DNA of 64,000 bases from Lactobacillus johnsonii (GCF_013487865.1 NZ_CP047409.1:496001-560000); one strand, 5' to 3'. Shown: positions 44,387 to 57,623, numbered from the stretch's first letter. Notes: generated from the letters alone by a model not told the origin. Numbers and translations: made by a program.

Positions 44387-45016
44387 TACTAATTTTTTCT
44401 TTATCCAAATGATCAATACTGGTACCACTGAGATTAAGATGATTGCCAGCACAATTAATGAGAAGTGTTCTTGAACAACTGGAATATTTCCAAAGAAGAA
44501 TCCTAGAGCAGCAAATAAAGTTACCCAGAGAAAACCACCGAGAAAGTTATAACGGATGAAAGTACCATAATGCATCTTACTTGCACCAGATACAAATGGA
44601 ACAAAAGTACGAATAAATGGAATGAATCTTCCAATTACAATAGTAATACCGCCATGCCTGTCGAAGAAATTTTCGGCAGCTTTTCGTTTATCTTGATTAA
44701 TCAACTTATTAAACCAACTGTGCTTAGCACCTTCAGCTTGTGACCAACGACCGATTTCATAATTAATTGTATCGCCTAAAACAGCAGCCACAAGAAAAAC
44801 TAAATAGCAAATCCAAAAATGAAGATTGTATTTTGGTGTTGCTGCCATTGCACAGGCAGCAAATATAAGTGAGTCTCCTGGTAAAAATGGAAAGATAACT
44901 AAACCTGTTTCAATAAAAACAATTGCAAACAGAATTAAGTATGTCCAGTTTCCAAACATATTCACAATTGTGACTAGGTGGTCATCAATATGAAGAATAA
45001 AATCAATAAGTCCCAT
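44366..45016 (-). CDS. DedA family membrane protein
   Basis: A 216-aa polytopic protein of the SNARE-associated/VTT superfamily, whose members act as lipid carrier (undecaprenyl phosphate or phosphatidylethanolamine) flippases in other bacteria. Family motifs: FLPGDSLIFAACAMAA, then GRFIPFIRTFVPFVSGASKM and FLGGFLWVTLFAALGFFFGN. Separated by 26 bases from the reductase gene upstream on the same strand, so probably co-transcribed. Confidence 0.9.
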   Translation of the reverse strand: MGLIDFILHIDDHLVTIVNMFGNWTYLILFAIVFIETGLVIFPFLPGDSLIFAACAMAATPKYNLHFWICYLVFLVAAVLGDTINYEIGRWSQAEGAKHSWFNKLINQDKRKAAENFFDRHGGITIVIGRFIPFIRTFVPFVSGASKMHYGTFIRYNFLGGFLWVTLFAALGFFFGNIPVVQEHFSLIVLAIILISVVPVLIIWIKKKLVLKKELG

Positions 45017-45042
45017 AAATAACTATATATTCCTTTCAAAAA

Positions 45043-45999
45043 TTAGATACTCGTAGAATGAAAAGTCATTGTTTTTTCTGGAAATAGGTCTTGCATAATG
45101 CTGCTAATTGCAATTTGAGCCTCGCCAAAACCTAGGGCAATCATTGGTACCCGGCCTGGGTAAGTAATAGTATCACCAATTGCGTAAACATGAGGCAAAT
45201 TTGTTTGCATTGTTTGAGAAACAGAAATTAAATTATTTTCTAATTCAATGCCCCACTTACGTAATTGACGATTATCACTTTTGAAACCATATGCAACTAG
45301 AATTTCATCAACGTCTTTAGTAATAAAATCGTGACTTGCACCAACTCTGTGCAAAACTAATTCTATTCTATTATTGTTTAAGTGAAGTTCTTTTGGAAGG
45401 TAAGGAGTTAAAAGTTCAACATTTTTTAAACTTTTAAGTTGACTAACAGAACTTTCAAGTCCGCGAAATTCATTTCTACGATGTACTACATATACATCAG
45501 ATGTTTTACTTAATTCCATTGCCCAATCAAGTGCAGAGTCGCCACCACCAAGAATGGCGACTTTTTTATTAGAAAAGATTTCGGGATGTTGCATGGAATA
45601 GTGAATATGGGCTTGGAGTTCTGGAGTAGTAGATAAAGGTAGAGTTTTTGGCTTAAATGCTCCTAAGCCCGTAGCAATCAGAAGGCTTTTCACTTGATAG
45701 TCATTATCAATAATAATATCGTCTTCAGCTGAGAAAGAGATATTTTTTACTTTATGTGAGAGGGTTAATTTAGTATTTTCGTTTTGTTCAAATAATCGGG
45801 AAACTAATTCTTTTCCTTTAATAGAAGAAAAAGCCGGGATATCTTTAATATCTTTATGTGGATAAAGCATACTAATTTGACCACCAACTTCATTTAAAGC
45901 GTCAAAGCTAATAGTTTTTAAGCCATGTAAATTAGCAAAAGAAGCGGCAAAGAGACCAACTGGCCCAGCGCCGATAATAGCTAAATCATATTTTTCCAT
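45043..45999 (-). CDS. Ferredoxin/flavodoxin--NADP+ reductase, thioredoxin reductase-like (YumC type)
   Basis: A 318-aa flavoprotein. FAD motif YDLAIIGAGPVGLFAA at the N terminus and GQISMLYPHKDIKDIP after it; NAD(P) motif VAILGGGDSALDWA near 155; C-terminal YAIGDTITYPGRVPMIALGFGEA. There is no redox-active CxxC between these, so it is not a thioredoxin reductase but the type 2 FNR. Start: ATG at 45999 with GGAGG 13 bases upstream; a TTG four codons earlier is only two bases from that site. Confidence 0.88.
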   Translation of the reverse strand: MEKYDLAIIGAGPVGLFAASFANLHGLKTISFDALNEVGGQISMLYPHKDIKDIPAFSSIKGKELVSRLFEQNENTKLTLSHKVKNISFSAEDDIIIDNDYQVKSLLIATGLGAFKPKTLPLSTTPELQAHIHYSMQHPEIFSNKKVAILGGGDSALDWAMELSKTSDVYVVHRRNEFRGLESSVSQLKSLKNVELLTPYLPKELHLNNNRIELVLHRVGASHDFITKDVDEILVAYGFKSDNRQLRKWGIELENNLISVSQTMQTNLPHVYAIGDTITYPGRVPMIALGFGEAQIAISSIMQDLFPEKTMTFHSTSI

Positions 46000-46098
46000 T
46001 GTAATAAGCAATCCTCCATAAGAATTAATCTAGAAGTCATGTCTTTAGCGTTAATTAAAAAGACAGTTATAATTAATATTAGTAAGGGATGAGATAGT

Positions 46099-46470
46099 AT
46101 GCAAGTTAAAATTGGTGATATAGTTCATGGAAAAATTAGTGATATACAGCAATACGGAATTTTTGTAAGATTGGACAGCCAGATAGAAGGATTAATTCAT
46201 ATTTCTGAAATTCATGGTGGCTATGTAAAAGATATAGGAAGAGAATACCAAGTTGGAGAAACTATAAAGGTACAAGTCATTGATATAGATCCATATTCTA
46301 ATCAAATTAGCCTATCTCGACGAGCTGTTCTTCCTGAAGTCAAAGAAGCAAGAAAAAAGAGAGTTCATTTTTGGACCTCAAAACGAGCTAAAAAAGGATT
46401 TATGCCATTAAAAGAAGTTTTAAATAAACAAATTCAAGAAGCTAAAATTAGATATTCAAAAAAAGATTAA
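46099..46470 (+). CDS. S1-domain RNA-binding protein (YabR/CvfD-like)
   Basis: A 123-aa protein with one complete S1 OB-fold at residues 3-72 (GDIVHGKISDIQQYGIFVRL; EGLIHISEI; VKVIDIDPYSNQISLSRR equivalents) and a basic C-terminal extension (KKRVHFWTSKRAKKGF). Relatives bind ribosomes or mRNA and affect translation and stress. Monogenic, closed by a strong terminator. Confidence 0.88.
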   Translation: MQVKIGDIVHGKISDIQQYGIFVRLDSQIEGLIHISEIHGGYVKDIGREYQVGETIKVQVIDIDPYSNQISLSRRAVLPEVKEARKKRVHFWTSKRAKKGFMPLKEVLNKQIQEAKIRYSKKD

Positions 46471-46510
46471 AATAAAGTGTTAAGCAGTAGTACTTAACAC
46501 TTTATTTTTT
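46471..46510 (+). terminator. Intrinsic terminator before the rRNA operon
   Basis: A perfect 14-bp stem AATAAAGTGTTAAG (46471-46484) and CTTAACACTTTATT (46493-46506), loop of 8, followed by Ts. Confidence 0.9.
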
Positions 46511-46628
46511 ATATCCGAATTTTAAAACTTAAATCTTAATAAAAATAAGAATGAAAAATGATAAATCTGAACAATTAAATTGTTAATTAAATGAATATTC
46601 GCAATATATATTTTTATTCAAAACCATG

Positions 46629-46657
46629 TTGACGAAAAGTGAAAAAGCCTGTAAAGT
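46629..46657 (+). promoter_or_regulatory. rRNA promoter P1
   Basis: TTGACG (46629-46634), 17-base spacer, TAAAGT (46652-46657). Confidence 0.65.
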
Positions 46658-46786
46658 AGTACATGCTGTTTGAGGCAAGCGAAAAGAGCGAATAAAAAAG
46701 TTCAAAAAAAGTTTGCCAAAGCGAGCAAAAGATGATAATATTATAAAGCTGTCATTTGAGAGAGATGAGAAAATTAAAAAAAGTTC

Positions 46787-46815
46787 TTGTCAAAGCTTAA
46801 AAGACATGATATAAT
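46787..46815 (+). promoter_or_regulatory. rRNA promoter P2
   Basis: TTGTCA (46787-46792), 17-base spacer ending in TGA, perfect TATAAT (46810-46815): near-consensus with an extended -10. Confidence 0.85.
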
Positions 46816-46987
46816 ATAAAAGTTGTCACATGACAACGGTAGTACCTTGAAAACTGAACAAAGTTTCGCTGAAAGTGTGCGGGATATAAAAATCCCAAAC
46901 AAAAGCGAAGTCAATTCGTAAGCAATAAATTTGAGATAACTCAAAGAAAGTTTTAGAGCTAAACGATAAAAAGCTCATTTTCAAAAG

Positions 46988-51680
<4,693 letters not shown>

Positions 51681-51740
51681 AAGCTCAAAGGTTTAAAGGC
51701 TAGAGATTATATTCAGTTTTGAGTGTGAAAGCTCAGAAAG

Positions 51741-51860
51741 AGTACGGTGGCGATGGCAAGAAGGATACACCTGTTCCCATGCCGAACACAGAAGTTAAGC
51801 TTCTTAACGCCGAGAGTAGTTGGTGGGAAACTGCCTGCGAGGGTAGGCAGTCGCCGTGCT
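51741..51860 (+). rRNA. 5S ribosomal RNA
   Basis: About 118 nt with the terminal stem GTACGGTGGCGA/TCGCCGTGCT and the conserved CCCATGCCGAACACAGAAGT. A short T-run follows, after which tRNA-Asn begins within 13 bases. Confidence 0.93.
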
Positions 51861-51872
51861 CTTTTTTAATAT

Positions 51873-51945
51873 TCCGGCTTAGCTCAGTTGGTAGAGCACC
51901 TGACTGTTAATCAGGTTGTCGTCAGTTCGAGTCTGACAGCCGGAG
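51873..51945 (+). tRNA. tRNA-Asn (GTT)
   Basis: Acceptor TCCGGCT/AGCCGGA, D-loop AGTTGGTA, anticodon loop CTGTTAA, T-loop TTCGAGT. No encoded CCA. Confidence 0.95.
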
Positions 51946-51967
51946 TTTATGGCAATAATAAAATAAT

Positions 51968-52057
51968 GGAGTGTTGTCCGAGTGGCTGAAGGAGCATGAT
52001 TGGAAATCATGTATACGGGCTTTACCTGTATCGAGAGTTCGAATCTCTCACACTCCG
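51968..52057 (+). tRNA. tRNA-Ser (GGA)
   Basis: A long-variable-arm class II tRNA of about 90 nt. Acceptor GGAGTGT/ACACTCC, anticodon loop TTGGAAA (anticodon GGA), T-loop TTCGAAT. Confidence 0.95.
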
Positions 52058-52121
52058 TTGGAGAATATTTTTCGCCATAATATGTATTTCATTTATTGAG
52101 TAAATTTTTTGAAAAAAGTAC

Positions 52122-52149
52122 TTGCTTTTTGAAAAAGATCTGGTATAGT
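52122..52149 (+). promoter_or_regulatory. Promoter of the tRNA-Glu/tRNA-Val pair
   Basis: TTGCTT (52122-52127), 16-base spacer, TATAGT (52144-52149), 26 bases before tRNA-Glu. Confidence 0.6.
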
Positions 52150-52175
52150 AATATATGTGCTCAATTGTGAGATCT

Positions 52176-52247
52176 GGCCCGTTGGTCAAGCGGTTAAGAC
52201 ACCGCCCTTTCACGGCGGTAACATGAGTTCAAATCTCGTACGGGTCA
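52176..52247 (+). tRNA. tRNA-Glu (TTC)
   Basis: Acceptor GGCCCGT/ACGGGTC (one G-T), anticodon loop CTTTCAC, T-loop TTCAAAT. Confidence 0.94.
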
Positions 52248-52270
52248 TTGCCATATTAAATATGGTTGTT

Positions 52271-52343
52271 GGAGGATTAGCTCAGCTGGGAGAGCATCTG
52301 CCTTACAAGCAGGAGGTCACAGGTTCGAGCCCTGTATCCTCCA
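52271..52343 (+). tRNA. tRNA-Val (TAC)
   Basis: Acceptor GGAGGAT/ATCCTCC, D-loop AGCTGGGA, anticodon loop CTTACAA, T-loop TTCGAGC. Confidence 0.95.
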
Positions 52344-52352
52344 TCGTTCACG

Positions 52353-52381
52353 GGACTACCAAATATGGTAGTCCTTTTTTT
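52353..52381 (+). terminator. Intrinsic terminator after the tRNA genes
   Basis: GGACTACC, loop AAATAT, GGTAGTCC, then seven Ts. Confidence 0.9.
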
Positions 52382-52427
52382 GTGTTTAAAGACAAATGAA
52401 CGAATTTTTATTATATATATTGTTATT

Positions 52428-52493
52428 CGGTTAAGGTCCCGAAAGGATTCGTTTTTAACGAAGATGCCTTGTAACCGAAAGATGGGGGACTCT
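52428..52493 (+). promoter_or_regulatory. SMK-box (SAM-III) riboswitch of metK
   Basis: The leader contains the SMK signature: GGTTAAGG (P1 5' side), TCCCGAAAGGATTC, a hairpin TTCGTT/AACGAA, GATGCCTTGTAACCGAAAGA and the Shine-Dalgarno GGGGGA (52484-52489), which can pair with TCCC at 52437-52440. SAM binding is known to sequester the ribosome site and switch off metK translation. Confidence 0.93.
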
Positions 52494-53702
52494 ATGAAAA
52501 AAGAAAAACGTTTATTTACTTCGGAATCAGTTTCAGAAGGACATCCAGATAAAGTTGCAGATCAAATCTCTGATGCTATTTTAGATGCAATTTTAGCTAA
52601 GGATCCAGATGGTCGTGTAGCTTGTGAGACGACTGTTACTACCGGTCTCGTTTTAGTTGTAGGTGAAATTTCAACCTCTGCCTATGTGGATATTCAATCT
52701 GTAGTTAGAAAAACTATTTTAGAGATTGGATACAATCGTCCTGAACTTGGTTTTGACGGTAATAATTGTGCTATCTTAGTCGATATTGATGAACAATCTA
52801 GTGATATCGCTGGTGGTGTTAATGAATCACTTGAAACACGTGAAAACCAGCAGGACAAAGATGATTTAGATAAAATAGGTGCTGGTGACCAAGGGTTAAT
52901 GTTTGGTTTTGCCATTAAGGAAACTCCTGAATTAATGCCGCTACCTATTTCTTTAGCTCATTCATTGATGAGACAGGTTGCTAGTCTTCGCAAAGAGGGA
53001 CGTCTTGATTGGCTAAGACCTGATGCAAAAGCACAAGTAACTGTAGAATACGATGATGAAAATAAACCAAAACGTGTAGATACAGTGGTTATTTCTACTC
53101 AAACTGATGCAACAGTAACTAACGATGAAATTCGTGAAGCAATGATCGATATGGTAATTAAGAAGGTCATCCCATCTCAATATCTTGATAAGGATACTAA
53201 GTTCTTGATTAATCCTTCTGGTCGCTTTGTTATTGGTGGACCTAAAGGAGATTCGGGGCTAACTGGACGTAAGATTATTGTTGATACATATGGTGGATAC
53301 GCTCGTCATGGTGGCGGTGCTTTCTCAGGTAAAGATTTAACTAAGGTTGATCGAAGCGCAAGTTATGCGGCTCGATATGTAGCTAAGAATATTGTGGCAG
53401 CTGGCTTAGCTTATCAATGTGAAATTCAACTTGCTTATGCAATTGGAGTTGCCCATCCAGTTTCAATCATGGTTGATACGCATGGAACAAGTAAAGTAAG
53501 TGAAGATCTATTGGTAGAGGCGGTTAGAAATGTCTTTGATTTAAGACCAGCTGGTATTATTGAAATGCTGAACTTAAAGCGTCCTATTTATCGCCAAACT
53601 GCCGCTTATGGTCATTTTGGACGAACAGACGTGGATTTACCTTGGGAGCATACAGATAAGGTAGAAGCGCTAAAAACATATGTGAGCGAGCATGCAGAAT
53701 AA
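52494..53702 (+). CDS. metK: S-adenosylmethionine synthetase
   Basis: From ATG 52494, 402 aa. The enzyme makes SAM from methionine and ATP. Motifs: [51 protein letters not shown] and [16 protein letters not shown]. The start is fixed by the riboswitch Shine-Dalgarno; longer in-frame starts run through the riboswitch and are rejected. The gene overlaps the MFS transporter by 11 bases, so translation of the transporter is likely coupled to SAM-controlled metK. Confidence 0.97.
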   Translation: MKKEKRLFTSESVSEGHPDKVADQISDAILDAILAKDPDGRVACETTVTTGLVLVVGEISTSAYVDIQSVVRKTILEIGYNRPELGFDGNNCAILVDIDEQSSDIAGGVNESLETRENQQDKDDLDKIGAGDQGLMFGFAIKETPELMPLPISLAHSLMRQVASLRKEGRLDWLRPDAKAQVTVEYDDENKPKRVDTVVISTQTDATVTNDEIREAMIDMVIKKVIPSQYLDKDTKFLINPSGRFVIGGPKGDSGLTGRKIIVDTYGGYARHGGGAFSGKDLTKVDRSASYAARYVAKNIVAAGLAYQCEIQLAYAIGVAHPVSIMVDTHGTSKVSEDLLVEAVRNVFDLRPAGIIEMLNLKRPIYRQTAAYGHFGRTDVDLPWEHTDKVEALKTYVSEHAE

Positions 53703-55149
53703 AAGTAATACTAAAATTGTAACAATTGCTATCTTTTTAACGACCTTTATGACAGCGATTGAAGGGACTATTGTATCGACGGCGATGCCCACAATTGTTT
53801 CTGATTTAAATGGATTAGAAATCATGAATTGGGTTGTTTCCATCTTTCTATTAATGACTGCTGTCTCAACCCCAATTTATGGAAAACTAGCTGATAGCCT
53901 TGGAAGAAAACCTGTATTTCTATTCGGAATTGCTGTTTTTGTGATTGGATCAGCACTTTGTGGAATTGCACAGAATATGGTGGAACTAATCCTCTTTCGA
54001 GTAATTCAGGGGCTCGGATCAGGAGCAGTACAGCCAGTAGCTGTTACCATTATTGCTGATTTATATACGCTTGAAAAAAGAGCAAAGATGCTAGGTTTAA
54101 ACTCTGGTTTTTGGGGAGTAGCTTCGGTCATTGCACCATTGTTAGGTGGATTCATTGTTCAACATTTATCATGGCATTGGATTTTTTATATTAATGTTCC
54201 ATTAGGAATTTTAGCCTTTTTACTGGTGATCTTCTTTTTTAAAGAAACAAAGACAAGTAAGGATTCCACTTTAGATTTAAAAGGAACAACTTGTTTAGTC
54301 ATCTTTTTATTGGCCTTAATGGTCTTCTTACAAGAAATAGAAAATGGCTTTAATTTAATCTTATTAGGATTACTAGTTATTATTGTTGCTTCAGCCTTTC
54401 TTTTCTTTAGAATGGAGAAGAAAGCAAAAGATCCAATTATGCCGCTAGATATGCTAACTAGCAAAGAATTTACAATGATTAATTTGATTACTTTACTTAT
54501 TTCAGGGGTAGTCATTGGCTTTGAATTTTATATTCCAACTTGGATGCAGGAAATAAATGCGACAAGCGCTTCTGTTGCTGGATTTGCGGTGACACCAAGT
54601 TCTTTAATGTGGATTGTAGGATCATTTTTAATCGGAGGAATGCTTGGACGATGGGGAATAAAGAAAACATATGATTATATGTTAATTATCCTTGTTTTGG
54701 CAGACTTAGCTTTAATATTTGTTCCAATCTACACTTCGTTTTGGGTATTTTGCCTGATTGCAGCATTTAATGGGACAGCCTTTGGAGCTATTACAACTGC
54801 TTCGCAAGTTTGTTCTCAAGTTTTAGTAGGACGCGATAAAATTGGAGTTGCAACTAGTTTCAATACATTAATGAAATATTTAGGACAGACTATGATGGTC
54901 TCTATATATGGAATTACATTTAACATGGTTGTAGCTAAACAGCTAGCACATCATCCGCAATTAACTCAAAGAATGATGAATGATATTGTTTCTGCTGATA
55001 AAGCTAAACATTTAACATCTAATTTAATACCGACTTTAAGGCAAGTTTTATTAAGTGGTTTAAAGTCAGTATATGTAGTTTCTTTAATTGTAATAATTTT
55101 ATCGCTAGTTCTTAATCAACTTTATAGACAGAAGAAAATTGTTGAATAA
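53692..55149 (+). CDS. MFS transporter, DHA2 (14-TMS, EmrB/QacA-like)
   Basis: A 485-aa membrane protein with about 14 hydrophobic helices. Motif D-like start [17 protein letters not shown], motif [14 protein letters not shown], motif C region [18 protein letters not shown]. The family exports drugs and other amphipaths by proton antiport; the true substrate cannot be read. It begins inside the end of metK (11-base overlap), an unusual partner for a SAM synthetase. Its terminator is split by the IS element downstream. Confidence 0.9.
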   Translation: MQNKSNTKIVTIAIFLTTFMTAIEGTIVSTAMPTIVSDLNGLEIMNWVVSIFLLMTAVSTPIYGKLADSLGRKPVFLFGIAVFVIGSALCGIAQNMVELILFRVIQGLGSGAVQPVAVTIIADLYTLEKRAKMLGLNSGFWGVASVIAPLLGGFIVQHLSWHWIFYINVPLGILAFLLVIFFFKETKTSKDSTLDLKGTTCLVIFLLALMVFLQEIENGFNLILLGLLVIIVASAFLFFRMEKKAKDPIMPLDMLTSKEFTMINLITLLISGVVIGFEFYIPTWMQEINATSASVAGFAVTPSSLMWIVGSFLIGGMLGRWGIKKTYDYMLIILVLADLALIFVPIYTSFWVFCLIAAFNGTAFGAITTASQVCSQVLVGRDKIGVATSFNTLMKYLGQTMMVSIYGITFNMVVAKQLAHHPQLTQRMMNDIVSADKAKHLTSNLIPTLRQVLLSGLKSVYVVSLIVIILSLVLNQLYRQKKIVE

Positions 55150-55165
55150 AAAATGCTAACTGAGT
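55148..55165. terminator. Left arm of the MFS/PAP2 terminator, interrupted by IS
   Basis: AAAAAATGCTAACTGAGT (18 bases) is the exact reverse complement of 56659-56676 on the far side of the IS. The restored hairpin would have an 18-bp stem and a short loop, usable from both strands. Confidence 0.9.
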
Positions 55166-55202
55166 ATGAAGTGCCATAGAAAAGTTAGACATTTATAAAA
55201 TT

Positions 55203-56018
55203 TTAAAGATTTGATAATACACGATTTCTGTATTTTACAGGAGTCGTGTATTTTAATTTGTTTGATCTTCTAACATTGTTAAACCAATAAATATAATCTT
55301 TCAGAATTTCCTTCATCTCTTCTAAACTTCCAATCTTAAGTCGATTCAGTTTTTCTCTCTTCATTAGATTAAATATCGTTTCTCCTGGTGCATTATCATG
55401 ACAATTTCCTTTTCGGGACATGCTTTGAATTATATTCATTTTCTTTAGTCGAGCCTGATAGCCTGGATTCTGATATTGAAAGCCTTGATCTGAATGAAGG
55501 ATAGGAGCAGCTCCTGGTGGAAGATTATCTGCTAGTTCATCTAGCATATTATAAATAGTTTTCATTTCAGGAGAGTAACTTACTGCACAAGCTAGAATCT
55601 CCAAAGAAGCTTTATCTACTACAGGAGAAATATAAACTTTCTTGCCGTTAGTTAGTTTATATTCGGTTACATCGGTATGAAGAACTTTATAGGGGATAGT
55701 TTCATCAAAAGTTTGATTTAGGATATTTGGTGCTTTCTTTCCTACATTACCCTTATACGAACTATATTTACCAGTATTTTTATGATAAATTGTTGTTTTT
55801 ATTCCTAAACTTCTCATTAACTTACGTACTGTTTCTAGAGAAAATTTAAATCCTTCATCTCTTAACGCTCCCCACATAGGACGATAACCATATGTTTCTT
55901 GTCCTTCATAGCCATAATAGATTTCTTGAATCTTCTCTTTTACTAAAGCATACTTATCAGCTTGATTAATTCTATTTTTTACATTGTCATAGTAAGTCTT
56001 TCTATTTAATTTAAGCAC
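55203..56018 (-). CDS. IS3-family transposase OrfB
   Basis: A 271-aa rve-type integrase domain with intact DDE residues: LHTDVTEYKL, LHSDQGFQYQ and NCHDNAPGETIFNLMKRE. The HTH_21-like region YGYRPMWGALRDEGF precedes it. The apparent GTG start is probably not used. The frame is open further upstream (reading QLIQDIRAKHHQIKLKVLFK), as expected for expression by -1 frameshifting from orfA at the A-run on the minus strand (56081-56086). Confidence 0.88.
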   Translation of the reverse strand: MLKLNRKTYYDNVKNRINQADKYALVKEKIQEIYYGYEGQETYGYRPMWGALRDEGFKFSLETVRKLMRSLGIKTTIYHKNTGKYSSYKGNVGKKAPNILNQTFDETIPYKVLHTDVTEYKLTNGKKVYISPVVDKASLEILACAVSYSPEMKTIYNMLDELADNLPPGAAPILHSDQGFQYQNPGYQARLKKMNIIQSMSRKGNCHDNAPGETIFNLMKREKLNRLKIGSLEEMKEILKDYIYWFNNVRRSNKLKYTTPVKYRNRVLSNL

Positions 56019-56071
56019 CTTAAATAAGACCTTAAGTTTAATTTGATGGTGTTTTGCCCGAATATCCTGTA

Positions 56072-56592
56072 TTAATTGTGTTTTTTGTTTGTTGGATAAC
56101 GTGGATATCGGGCAGCCACTTTTTTTAAGACAAGATTTTCCACTCTAAGTCTTTCTAATTCAGCTTCCTGCTTAAGAATTTTTTCTTTATACTTTTGCTT
56201 TTCACTAAGTTCTAACTTTTTAGTTGTCTTCTTACTCTTTTTAGGCACTTTCCTAGGCCGACCTTTCTGTTAGCGTATCCTTCTTCATTGAACTTTTTAG
56301 CCCAATTGTATACTTGAGAATCACTAATATTAAACTTAGCCGCTACCTTTGAAACTCCAATAGAATGTGTTAAGTAGTAGCGTACCACATTTAGCCTAAA
56401 GTCAGAAGAATAAGTAGTTTTAGTATGTTTAACAGATAAGGCAGCTAAACCTTGACACTTAGCCTTATCAACCCACCTACGAATAAGAGTCCAATGAATA
56501 TTATATTGTTTAGCTAAACCTTTTATTGAATCTTCATGATTTAAATATTTGGAAACAATTTCAATTTTTAATTCAGTCGAATATTTGGTCAT
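56072..56592 (-). pseudogene. IS3-family OrfA, frameshifted by one base
   Basis: From ATG 56592 (MTKYSTELKIEIVSKYLNHE) two HTH units are readable, but the frame stops at 56212 after KVGLGKCLKRVRRQLKS. Adding one A in the AGAAAGG run at about 56268 restores a typical OrfA: NRKGRPRKVPKKSKK, then a coiled coil (KILKQEAELERLRVENLVLK) ending at 56072, which then meets orfB in the -1 frame. A sequencing error in the homopolymer cannot be excluded. No full OrfAB fusion can be made from this copy as read. Confidence 0.8.
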
Positions 56593-56640
56593 AAAAAAAT
56601 ACCTCATAATTATTAGATTTTATGTCTAACAATTATGAGG
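56593..56640 (-). terminator. IS-borne hairpin with T-run before orfA, holding its ribosome site
   Basis: On the minus strand CCTCATAATTGTTAGA (56640-56625) pairs with TCTAATAATTATGAGG (56617-56602; one G-T pair), loop CATAAAA, followed by TATTTTTTT and at once the orfA ATG (56592-56590). The GAGG ribosome site lies in the right arm, so the same structure can both terminate read-through from the PAP2 gene and hide the start signal. Confidence 0.8.
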
Positions 56641-56658
56641 CACTTCAGTATGGTTTTG

Positions 56659-56676
56659 ACTCAGTTAGCATTTTTT
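56659..56676. terminator. Right arm of the MFS/PAP2 terminator, after IS
   Basis: ACTCAGTTAGCATTTTTT, the perfect complement of 55148-55165. It overlaps the PAP2 stop codon by one base. Confidence 0.88.
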
Positions 56677-57326
56677 TATTTATTCTTTTTTAAATAGAGG
56701 TGGTATAAAACTGAAAAGCCAAGTAAAACAAATGTTGTACCTTCTAGCCATCCACCAAGTACATCTGAAGGATAGTGGACATGACAGAAGATCCTAGTAT
56801 AACCAATAAAAAGTGGGAAAATACTCCAAATAATAATTAAAATAGCGCGCCAGGGTTTATTTTTTACTAAAAGGATAGTTAAAACTATTAGAATACCAAA
56901 GAAAGTTGCACTACCTACTGAGTGGCCCGATGGAAAGCTATAACCATCAGCAAAAACTAAATGGTGAACTAAGGGGCGATGACGTTCAACGGCATGTTTT
57001 GTAATCCAGTTATAACCATTGGCACAGATCATTAAGCCGGCTGAGAAGAAAGCATAGGCGAATCTTTTGGCAATCATCAAACCAATAAATAAAATTATCG
57101 TAGCAATGGTTAAAGTACTAGTATTACCAATTACTGTTAATTTAGTGGCAATCGCTATATTAGTAGGATTGTTGTTAGAAACTAGATGAATAATAGTTTG
57201 GTCAAAAGAATGTATAAAAGGATTTTTATAAATGACCAAGAGTGCCCAAATTACATAAAGAATTAAAAAAATAAATCCAGGAATAAGGGTATCGTGGATA
57301 GTTAAATTGTTATATTTCTTTTTCAA
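56676..57326 (-). CDS. PAP2-family membrane phosphatase
   Basis: A 216-aa membrane protein with about six helices and the acid phosphatase triad: KHAVERHRP, SFPSGHS and the block GYTRIFCHVHYPSDVLGG. Members dephosphorylate phosphatidic acid or undecaprenyl pyrophosphate. The start chosen is TTG at 57326, eight bases after GGGGAG; a longer in-frame reading to 57413 would run into the leuS leader promoter region and lacks a ribosome site. Its transcript now runs into the 5' end of the IS. Confidence 0.88.
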   Translation of the reverse strand: MKKKYNNLTIHDTLIPGFIFLILYVIWALLVIYKNPFIHSFDQTIIHLVSNNNPTNIAIATKLTVIGNTSTLTIATIILFIGLMIAKRFAYAFFSAGLMICANGYNWITKHAVERHRPLVHHLVFADGYSFPSGHSVGSATFFGILIVLTILLVKNKPWRAILIIIWSIFPLFIGYTRIFCHVHYPSDVLGGWLEGTTFVLLGFSVLYHLYLKKNK

Positions 57327-57367
57327 AAAAATTTCTCCCCTTGTAATTTCTAGTAGATGTGGTAAAT

Positions 57368-57604
57368 TATAATCATTATCCATCAAAAAATAAAGACTAG
57401 GGAGTAGTAACAAGTCAGAGTTGTTATTAGAGATGAGCTGGTTGGTGTAAAGCTTAACAATGATGCTGTGAACTTGCCCTAACGACAGTCTATCGTTTGC
57501 CTTCCGCGTTAAGGGGCACGAGTGTCACACATTGTATGTGTGGAACTTAGGTGGTAACGCGAAATTAACTTCGTCCTATGATTTTAATCATAGGACGTTT
57601 TTTA
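57368..57604 (+). promoter_or_regulatory. T-box leader of leuS (leucine), with -10 box
   Basis: TATAAT at 57368-57373, a long structured leader with likely specifier CTT (57473-57475), T-box AGGTGGTAACGCG (57549-57561) and a terminator CGTCCTATGATT/AATCATAGGACG (57572-57597) with six Ts. Uncharged tRNA-Leu should favour antitermination. Confidence 0.88.
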
Positions 57605-57623
57605 GTTTTAAGGAGAGATATTT

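Larger units (their letters stand above)
46511..46987 (+). other. rRNA operon promoter and leader region
   Basis: This 477-base stretch holds no gene. It contains two promoters (annotated separately), a perfect hairpin GTTGTCA-CA-TGACAAC (46822-46837) at the predicted start of the P2 transcript, and the left arm of the 16S processing stem (about 46839-46867). The first 110 bases are plain AT-rich sequence. Confidence 0.8.
55167..56647 (-). mobile_element. IS3-family (IS150-type) insertion sequence, 1481 bp
   Basis: Both ends read inward begin TGAAGTGCC and share GTTAGACAT after a variable middle (about 21 of 26 bases alike by eye). The flanking 3-bp duplication is GTA (55164-55166 and 56648-56650). 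orfA and orfB lie on the minus strand. The element differs in ends and protein sequence from the one at 25858. It lies within the loop side of the terminator between the MFS and PAP2 genes. Confidence 0.93.

Noticed and set aside
52365..52493. An N-terminal extension of metK
   Set aside because: It would translate through the SMK riboswitch; the riboswitch Shine-Dalgarno defines ATG 52494.
57327..57413. An N-terminal extension of the PAP2 protein
   Set aside because: There is no ribosome site there and it overlaps the leuS promoter; TTG 57326 has GGGGAG eight bases upstream.
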